This document shows positions 15,550 to 20,272 of a DNA stretch of 20,272 nt, piece by piece (the first letter of the stretch is position 1; each line of letters opens with the position of its first letter). The stretch is from an uncultured Lachnospiraceae bacterium. Its GTDB lineage: Bacteria; Bacillota; Clostridia; Lachnospirales; Lachnospiraceae. The position numbers and the translations under genes are program-made. The stretch lies in NCBI GenBank assembly GCA_910585555.1, contig CAJUFU010000057.1, positions 1 to 20,272 of the forward strand, read 5' to 3'. The notes under the pieces were generated by a model, which saw nothing but the letters and a program-made list of their open reading frames with translations, made no database searches and was not told where the DNA came from.

Positions 15550-15615
15550 CAAAGGCATCATTCCTGCATCAAAAATGCATCAAAGAACCATCATATTTGC
15601 ATCGAAGTTGCATCA
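15550..15615 (-). promoter_or_regulatory. Six tandem 11-bp repeats upstream of the VIT/exosortase operon
   Basis: Six exact 11-base steps share the plus-strand core GCATCA: units start at 15550, 15561, 15572, 15583, 15594 and 15605. Read towards the gene on the minus strand the core is TGATGC. Eleven-bp direct repeats are the typical target of OmpR/PhoB-family regulators. A possible -10 (TAGCAT, minus strand, about 15539-15544) lies just downstream with no -35 of its own, as in activator-dependent promoters. Confidence 0.6.
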
Positions 15616-15616
15616 T

Positions 15617-15665
15617 AAAAAACAGAGCTGTTGCTACGATAGCACATCTATCTTTGCAACAGCTC
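15617..15665 (-). terminator. Intrinsic terminator of the SLATT-like gene
   Basis: GAGCTGTTGC (15625-15634) pairs with GCAACAGCTC (15656-15665), with an inner GATAG/CTATC stem. On the minus strand the hairpin is followed by TGTTTTTT. It separates the DUF4231-like gene from the VIT operon. Confidence 0.8.
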
Positions 15666-15730
15666 CTCTACTTCCTCTATTTACTTGTTAATCTGTATTT
15701 GAACATGATACAGATTATCCTCTGCGCCGC

Positions 15731-16252
15731 TCAGTCCTCTGCTTCTTCCTTTTTCGCTTCTTCTTCTTTCGTCTCTTCTTTCTTCTCCTCCTCTATCCGG
15801 CCCCACGCTTCATTGGAACATTTGACAATCCGGTCTAACTCCAAAACAAACCGTTCTTCACAATCCTGCGCCTTGTATTTCCCGGTACGTGTGATAAAAA
15901 GAAGAGTCTCCGCCTTAAGCTGCTCCGCCGCATTCCGGTACAAGACCCTTTTATCGTGAAACTTGATAAAAATACTGGACGCGGATGTCACCGTGGCACC
16001 GCCCAATACAGCCATCTGTGCCAATAGGTCATTGGTATCCAGACACTGCTGCAAAACCACCACCACCGTGGGCATCAGAACGGTCAACAGTTTTAAAGTA
16101 TAATCATAAAACCTATACCGGCTCGCCTTCACCACACACCACGCAATCTGGTTCTCCACATAATTTCTAATATTTTCATTTTCTATCGCCTGTATCAGCT
16201 GATAGATATATTTCCATTCTATCTTACTCGCGCATAGTTTTCTCATTTGCAT
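15731..16252 (-). CDS. DUF4231/SLATT-like two-helix membrane protein
   Basis: This 173-residue protein has an N-terminal helical part (IENENIRNYVENQIAWCVVKASRYRFYDY). Two membrane helices follow, separated by a short turn (about 52-70 and 78-95), and then a KFHDKRVLYRNAAEQLKAETLLFITRTGKY segment. This matches DUF4231 and the wider SLATT family of two-helix proteins, some of which are pore-forming effectors in nucleotide-signalling defence systems. The C terminus is a Lys/Glu-rich coil (EEKKEETKEEEAKKEE). No nucleotide cyclase or SLOG protein is beside it, so a defence role is not supported here. GGGGG precedes the ATG by 12 bases. It has its own promoter and terminator. Confidence 0.75.
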   Translation of the reverse strand: MQMRKLCASKIEWKYIYQLIQAIENENIRNYVENQIAWCVVKASRYRFYDYTLKLLTVLMPTVVVVLQQCLDTNDLLAQMAVLGGATVTSASSIFIKFHDKRVLYRNAAEQLKAETLLFITRTGKYKAQDCEERFVLELDRIVKCSNEAWGRIEEEKKEETKEEEAKKEEAED

Positions 16253-16286
16253 ATCAATTTCATCCCCCTTATCATTATTTCGTAAT

Positions 16287-16303
16287 TTACAAGTGATTTG
16301 TAA
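16287..16303. promoter_or_regulatory. Palindrome in the SLATT-like gene leader
   Basis: TTACAA-GTGAT-TTGTAA is a perfect 6-5-6 inverted repeat between the promoter and the ribosome site of the DUF4231-like gene. It could be an operator. Confidence 0.35.
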
Positions 16304-16334
16304 TATATTTTCTCCCTAATAAATTATATTTATA

Positions 16335-16363
16335 ATTATAAGTGGCAATGATATAAAAGGCAA
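16335..16363 (-). promoter_or_regulatory. SigA-type promoter of the SLATT-like gene
   Basis: On the minus strand TTGCCT, a 17-base spacer and TATAAT form a good promoter just after the XRE gene stop, giving a leader of about 75 bases. Confidence 0.6.
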
Positions 16364-16368
16364 CTCTT

Positions 16369-17055
16369 TTATCTGTCCTTTAGGTCATCAGCCCTTTTCC
16401 CGGAAAGATACGAAAGTCCTCTCAACACAGCAAATGTTACTGCTGAAAAAGTGAGGAAAAAGCAGGCGGAAGCGCCGAGAATATAAAGCAAATCCGCCTT
16501 TTCCCGCAGTATCAGACAAAATACTATGCTGAATACGCCCGTACATATGATGCTGACAAGGAAATCTTTCTTGGGCGTACTTTTAGGCCGCACACTGTGC
16601 CATATACCGCTTTTTACCATGAAAAAATTATAAGCAAATCCGCCCACAACGAATATTGCCGTCTCACCCATCACCAGAGAAAGATCTCCTTTTATAATAA
16701 CTTGTATGACAATGACCAATGCACATGTCATAAACATGATGCTAAATGAAATGCTGCCGATTCTTGCGGCCTTTTGTCTCTCCAAGTCATGATAATCTGC
16801 CACTTTTAATAATGTTTCTTTTAATTCGCTATCCATTGTCCCGCCTTCCCTCTCTCCATTCAGAATTTCTTTGATTTCCACATGATAAAACTCAGCAATC
16901 TGCACCAAAATACTGAGATCGGGAAGGTTATTTCCCGTCTCCCATCTTGAGACAGTCCTTCCCGAAACTCCTAGCTTCTCCGCCAGCTGTTCCTGGGTAA
17001 TCCCTTTCTCATTGCGAAGGTATTTTAAAAATGCTCCGATTTTCCTTACATCCAT
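16369..17055 (-). CDS. XRE-family regulator with C-terminal membrane domain
   Basis: This 228-residue protein has a Cro/CI-type helix-turn-helix in residues 5-60 (ITQEQLAEKLGVSGRTVSRWETGNNLPDLSIL). A linker leads to four membrane helices at about 100-120, 130-147, 165-183 and 190-212. Regulators of this layout are membrane-tethered and often control a neighbouring gene in response to envelope conditions. AAGGAGG stands eight bases before the ATG. A palindrome TCTATAT-CTT-ATATAGA lies 15-31 bases upstream and may be its own operator. It diverges from the large lipoprotein gene. Confidence 0.88.
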   Translation of the reverse strand: MDVRKIGAFLKYLRNEKGITQEQLAEKLGVSGRTVSRWETGNNLPDLSILVQIAEFYHVEIKEILNGEREGGTMDSELKETLLKVADYHDLERQKAARIGSISFSIMFMTCALVIVIQVIIKGDLSLVMGETAIFVVGGFAYNFFMVKSGIWHSVRPKSTPKKDFLVSIICTGVFSIVFCLILREKADLLYILGASACFFLTFSAVTFAVLRGLSYLSGKRADDLKDR

Positions 17056-17069
17056 GATTTAGGCCTCCT

Positions 17070-17086
17070 TCTATATCTTATATAGA
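17070..17086. promoter_or_regulatory. 7-3-7 palindrome ahead of the XRE gene
   Basis: TCTATAT-CTT-ATATAGA is a perfect inverted repeat in the promoter/leader of the XRE gene. It has the same 7-3-7 layout as the palindrome in the leader of the divergent lipoprotein gene, which suggests a shared operator. Confidence 0.45.
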
Positions 17087-17212
17087 TTCCCTTTTATGAG
17101 ACTCCTTCGAACCAAACCTGCTCCTCCTTTCCCCTCCAGGCTACTCTTTTTTAACAGATCATAACACGACACAAAAGAGGAAAAGGCCGCCTGTTTACCA
17201 GACACATATGTC

Positions 17213-17228
17213 TACCCTATTTGGGGTA
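17213..17228. promoter_or_regulatory. TACCC/GGGTA inverted repeat in the divergent intergenic region
   Basis: TACCC (17213-17217) faces GGGTA (17224-17228). A second small repeat, AGACA-CATA-TGTCT, lies directly before it at 17200-17213. Both are about 40-65 bases upstream of the lipoprotein -10 box and may bind a regulator. Confidence 0.3.
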
Positions 17229-17261
17229 CTCTCCTCTTTAGAGATTACTTAGAGAAAAGGT

Positions 17262-17270
17262 TGTTATAAT
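17262..17270 (+). promoter_or_regulatory. Extended -10 promoter of the large lipoprotein gene
   Basis: TGTTATAAT (TGn plus a perfect TATAAT at 17265-17270) lies 75 bases before the ATG at 17345. No -35 is recognisable. Confidence 0.55.
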
Positions 17271-17305
17271 AAAGTAGGGAATTTATTTTCTCGTGGTAAC
17301 AAAAT

Positions 17306-17322
17306 CAGTATACCATATACTG
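17306..17322. promoter_or_regulatory. 7-3-7 palindrome in the lipoprotein gene leader
   Basis: CAGTATA-CCA-TATACTG is a perfect inverted repeat downstream of the promoter and just before the AGGAGG ribosome site, well placed for repression. Confidence 0.45.
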
Positions 17323-17344
17323 TACATAACAGGAGGGGATGGAA

Positions 17345-19735
17345 ATGAGAAGCGTCAAAACAGGAAGAAAACTTGCTGCCTGTCTGCTGGCAGTCGTCCT
17401 TGCCGCCGGAACACTGACCGGATGCGGCGGCAAAACGGACCATACGAATGACGGCGGGACAAGCAGCGCACCAGAGGATGAGGCGGCCGCACAGGAGGAT
17501 GCGCAGGGCACTGCCATGGGCCGTTATGTGGAGAAGGAGACAGACCTTGGCGGAAACAGCCTTACCGATTGGAACAGCCGGGTGTTCTCCATGGAGGATG
17601 GCAGTCTTCTGCTTTCTGATAACAGCGGCTTCGTGCTTCGCTCAAAGGATAACGGCGCAAGCTGGGTAAAAGAAGAATTGCCCTGGCTTACGCAGATGAA
17701 GGAAGAGAACAAATACATCTTTACCATGGCCTTTGGTCCCGACCAGACTGCTGCCGTAATCTGGACCGAGCCGGAGGAAGGAAGCGGTGGAGAAGGCAAC
17801 GGCGTACAGCTTAAGATGGATATGCAGCTTACCATTGTTAAGCCCGACGGTACGCAAATGCCGGTGGATATAAAATTGGAAGAAGGCGATGTGTGGGTTA
17901 ACAGCGTATCCATATCGAACACGGGAAGAATCATTGTAAGTACGCTGGGTTCCAATTTGTATGAGGTAAAAGAAGACGGAAGCTTCGAGAAATTTCTGAC
18001 CATAGGTGAAGGCAGTCCTGCGCTTGTACGGTTTCACGGCAGTCTCATCCTGATGGACGGCTGGGGATACGACATACCGGTCCTTTACGATATGGAAGAA
18101 AAGGAATACATCGAGGACGAAACGCTTTCAGATTTTATCAAAGAAAACTATGCAAACAGAGACAGCAGTTCCGGAAGAAGCTATGATCTGTTCCTGGTTT
18201 CAGGGGACGACGATGCCATTTATCTGGCCGGACAGACAGGGATATACCGTCATATTCTAGGCGGCAGCGCCATGGAGCAGGTCATGGACGGAAGCCTTAG
18301 CATCCTGGGCAATCCAACCTGTAAAATTATGGATATGCTTGTGGTGGATAACGATGAATTTATCGTACTCTTTACCGGGGAAAAAATCGCGCGCTTTGTC
18401 TACGACCCGAATGTACCTTCCAGACCCAATGAAAAACTGCAGGTATGGAGTCTGGAAGACGAAACCGTAATACGGCAGGCAATCAGCCGCTACCAGACGG
18501 ACAATCCGGCAGTCTACGTAGAATATGAGATTGGTCTTGACGCAGGCTCCATGACCAGGGAGGATGCCATCAAGAATCTGAACACGCGCACCATGGCGGG
18601 AAAAGGGCCCGATGTGCTGGTCCTTAATAACATGCCCATAGATTCTTACACAGAAAAGGGCATCCTGATGGATATTGCTCCCCTTCTGGACGGCATGAAC
18701 GGTGAGGAAGCGGTTTTTCCAAATATCGTGGATGCTTTCCGAGAAGACGGGCATGTCTATATGGTGCCCTGCGGCATTCAGCTCCCCTATGTTCTGGGCA
18801 GAAACGAAGATATTAATAATATGACAAGTCTGTCAGATATTGCAGGGCTTATGGAAGAAATGCGCGCAGATAACCCTGGTGCCGATTTGCTCCGGCTCTC
18901 CTCGCCCAAGGCAATGATGCGGGTCTTTTCCCTCACGTGTGCGCCCGCATGGCGGACAGAAGACGGCACACTGGACAAAGAAGCCGTCACGGATTTTCTG
19001 ACGCAGATTAAGCAGATGTATGATACGCAAATGAATGGCCTTTCAGAAGAGGCCCTACAGGCGTGGGAGGCGGACAAGGAAATTTATGCAAGCTACCAGA
19101 GCATAAACGGCGAAGACTTGGAGGAATCCGACGAAATCAGGACACGTTATCAGTATCTCTATTTCATGGGAGGAGCACAGCAGTTTGGGGCAGGTTCCAT
19201 CAAGAGTATCTCGGAATATAACTGTCAATCATCCCTCCCGAAAACAGAGGGATTTGAGGACTGCGATAGTATTCCGATGAACGGCCAGTGCAGCAACGTG
19301 TTCTGGGCAAAGACTCTTTTGGGGATAAATGCTGCCTCTGAAAATACAGACCATGCCCAGGATTTCATCAAGACAGCACTTAGCACAACGGTTCAGGTTG
19401 ATATGGAGAACAGTTTCCCTGTGACACAAAAGGCAATTCTTTCCAGCTATGAGGCGCAGTGGCAGCTGTATAAAGATAACGACTATGTATCAGGACAAGG
19501 CAGTATCGCTGATGCCGACGACAACGAAATCATCCTGTTAATCAGAATTCCGGATGAAGCTGAGGTAAAAGAACTGATACAATGGATTGCATCCATGGAC
19601 ACCGCCTATGTGGAGGATAAAACCTTTGAAAGTGTGATTTACGAAGAAGGCAGTGCCTATATGCTTGGAGAAAAGAGTCTGGATGAGGCAATGGGTTCTA
19701 TAGAGACAAGGCTGGGGATTTATCTGGCAGAATAA
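17345..19735 (+). CDS. BNR-like plus extracellular solute-binding lipoprotein
   Basis: This lipoprotein of 796 residues has the signal GRKLAACLLAVVLAAGTL, then TGC (Cys27), and a Ser/Gly/Ala/Glu linker. A region of about 330 residues looks like a beta-propeller, with a BNR-type LRSKDNGASWVKE repeat. From about residue 375 there is a family-1-type solute-binding domain (IRQAISRYQTDNPAVYVEYE, MAGKGPDVLVLNN, GHVYMVPCGIQLPYVLGRN). ATG 17345 is preferred over 17339 because AGGAGG stands eight bases ahead instead of two. No permease or ATPase gene is adjacent, so it may deliver ligand to a transporter elsewhere or act as a sensor. A strong terminator follows. The divergent XRE regulator probably controls it. 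Confidence 0.85.
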   Translation: MRSVKTGRKLAACLLAVVLAAGTLTGCGGKTDHTNDGGTSSAPEDEAAAQEDAQGTAMGRYVEKETDLGGNSLTDWNSRVFSMEDGSLLLSDNSGFVLRSKDNGASWVKEELPWLTQMKEENKYIFTMAFGPDQTAAVIWTEPEEGSGGEGNGVQLKMDMQLTIVKPDGTQMPVDIKLEEGDVWVNSVSISNTGRIIVSTLGSNLYEVKEDGSFEKFLTIGEGSPALVRFHGSLILMDGWGYDIPVLYDMEEKEYIEDETLSDFIKENYANRDSSSGRSYDLFLVSGDDDAIYLAGQTGIYRHILGGSAMEQVMDGSLSILGNPTCKIMDMLVVDNDEFIVLFTGEKIARFVYDPNVPSRPNEKLQVWSLEDETVIRQAISRYQTDNPAVYVEYEIGLDAGSMTREDAIKNLNTRTMAGKGPDVLVLNNMPIDSYTEKGILMDIAPLLDGMNGEEAVFPNIVDAFREDGHVYMVPCGIQLPYVLGRNEDINNMTSLSDIAGLMEEMRADNPGADLLRLSSPKAMMRVFSLTCAPAWRTEDGTLDKEAVTDFLTQIKQMYDTQMNGLSEEALQAWEADKEIYASYQSINGEDLEESDEIRTRYQYLYFMGGAQQFGAGSIKSISEYNCQSSLPKTEGFEDCDSIPMNGQCSNVFWAKTLLGINAASENTDHAQDFIKTALSTTVQVDMENSFPVTQKAILSSYEAQWQLYKDNDYVSGQGSIADADDNEIILLIRIPDEAEVKELIQWIASMDTAYVEDKTFESVIYEEGSAYMLGEKSLDEAMGSIETRLGIYLAE

Positions 19736-19753
19736 TTTCATATACAAGTAAGG

Positions 19754-19780
19754 AAAAGAGGGAGTGCCGCTCCCTCTTTT
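19754..19780 (+). terminator. Intrinsic terminator of the lipoprotein gene
   Basis: AAAAGAGGGAG (19754-19764) pairs perfectly with CTCCCTCTTTT (19770-19780) around a five-base TGCCG loop, 19 bases after the stop codon. A-run and T-run flanks make it potentially bidirectional. Confidence 0.85.
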
Positions 19781-19788
19781 CGTTGCAT

Positions 19789-19816
19789 TTGCCGTATAAA
19801 CGTAGTATCCTATATT
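19789..19816 (+). promoter_or_regulatory. Promoter of the DegV gene
   Basis: TTGCCG (19789-19794), a 16-base spacer and TATATT (19811-19816) lie about 70 bases before the DegV ATG. Confidence 0.4.
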
Positions 19817-19884
19817 ATGGTAATTGGACAGCTTTTCGACGCAGTCTGTCTGTGAAAATACTTTATACAAGGAAGATTTACAAT

Positions 19885-20272
19885 ATGAGCGAAACCTTTC
19901 ATATTATCAGCGACGGTTCCTGCGATCTGCCGGCAGAACTTGTAAAAGAAAGAAATATCACGGTAGTTCCCTTTTATGTCTCTTTCGATGAGGAACACTA
20001 TTTTAAGGAAAATGTGGAAATCGGCATCCGTGATTTTTATCGGATGATGGTAGAAAAAAAGGGGGTATACCCCAAATCCTCCATGCCTTCTATTCAGGAT
20101 TATGAAGATGCTTTCCTTCCTTTTGCCAAAGCCCAAATTCCTGTCATCTGTATCTGCATCACCACCAAATTCAGCGGTTCTATGCAGTCTGCGCTCAATG
20201 CCAAGAATTTAATCCTGGAAAAATATCCCCAGGCGCAGATTACTGTCATTGACGCCACCATCAACACCGTCT
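19885..20272 (+). CDS. DegV family protein, 5' part
   Basis: The first 129 residues are present; the gene runs off the window. It begins MSETFHIISDGSCDLP, the DegV start with the conserved (S/T)DS-like and CDLP motifs. VVPFYVSFDE, KSSMPSIQDYEDAF and CICITTKFSGSMQSA follow, the last being the conserved serine-containing loop. DegV (FakB-type) proteins bind a fatty acid and present it to the kinase FakA for phospholipid synthesis. FakA is not visible here. AAGGAAG stands nine bases before the ATG. Confidence 0.9.
   Translation, partial: MSETFHIISDGSCDLPAELVKERNITVVPFYVSFDEEHYFKENVEIGIRDFYRMMVEKKGVYPKSSMPSIQDYEDAFLPFAKAQIPVICICITTKFSGSMQSALNAKNLILEKYPQAQITVIDATINTV

Noticed and set aside
15550..15615. 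CRISPR array
   Set aside because: Units of 11 bases repeat without spacers and no cas gene is present; the pattern fits a regulator-binding array.

Overview
The window looks like chromosomal DNA of an anaerobic Firmicute of the Clostridia, most likely Lachnospiraceae. The reasons are AGGAGG-type ribosome sites, mid-range GC, a DegV protein, large family-1-type solute-binding lipoproteins, a 7TMR-DISM histidine kinase and a SpoIIE/STAS switch. This assignment is inference from gene content; no marker gene is present.

Left edge (1 to about 2655): the end of a decayed mobilizable element. It carries a MobA/MobL relaxase gene broken by a frameshift, a ladder of hairpins upstream of it that looks like an oriT, degenerate iteron-like repeats, a candidate ~67-nt structured small RNA with its own promoter and terminator, and an excisionase-like HTH gene lacking its usual N-terminal end. 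The element's edge lies inside the 3' part of a solute-binding lipoprotein gene.

Region 2650-5651: a minus-strand set of SpoIIE-type phosphatase, STAS anti-anti-sigma factor and the truncated lipoprotein, which is part of a partner-switching pathway. An OmpR/PhoB-type response regulator diverges from it. Region 5658-9638: a large membrane-anchored surface protein on the minus strand, then a 7TMR-DISM sensor kinase on the plus strand. The kinase and the response regulator are plausible partners separated by the oppositely oriented surface-protein gene.

Region 9668-12276: a minus-strand group of DUF1848 protein, GNAT acetyltransferase and a class D (OXA-like) beta-lactamase lipoprotein, with a good promoter ahead of DUF1848.

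Region 12458-15625 is the most unusual part: a VIT/VWA surface protein whose C terminus has a PEP-CTERM-like Ser-Glu-Pro, membrane helix and basic cluster, overlapped by a gene for an exosortase (exosortase K-like) with an apparent Cys/Arg/His triad. The pair is bounded by a strong hairpin terminator and preceded by six tandem 11-bp repeats and a four-codon leader ORF. Such substrate/exosortase pairs are known mainly from Gram-negative bacteria.

Right part (15731-20272): a DUF4231/SLATT-like two-helix membrane protein, an XRE regulator with a membrane domain, a large BNR-like plus solute-binding lipoprotein diverging from it with related palindromes at both genes, a clear terminator, and the 5' part of a DegV gene cut by the window edge.
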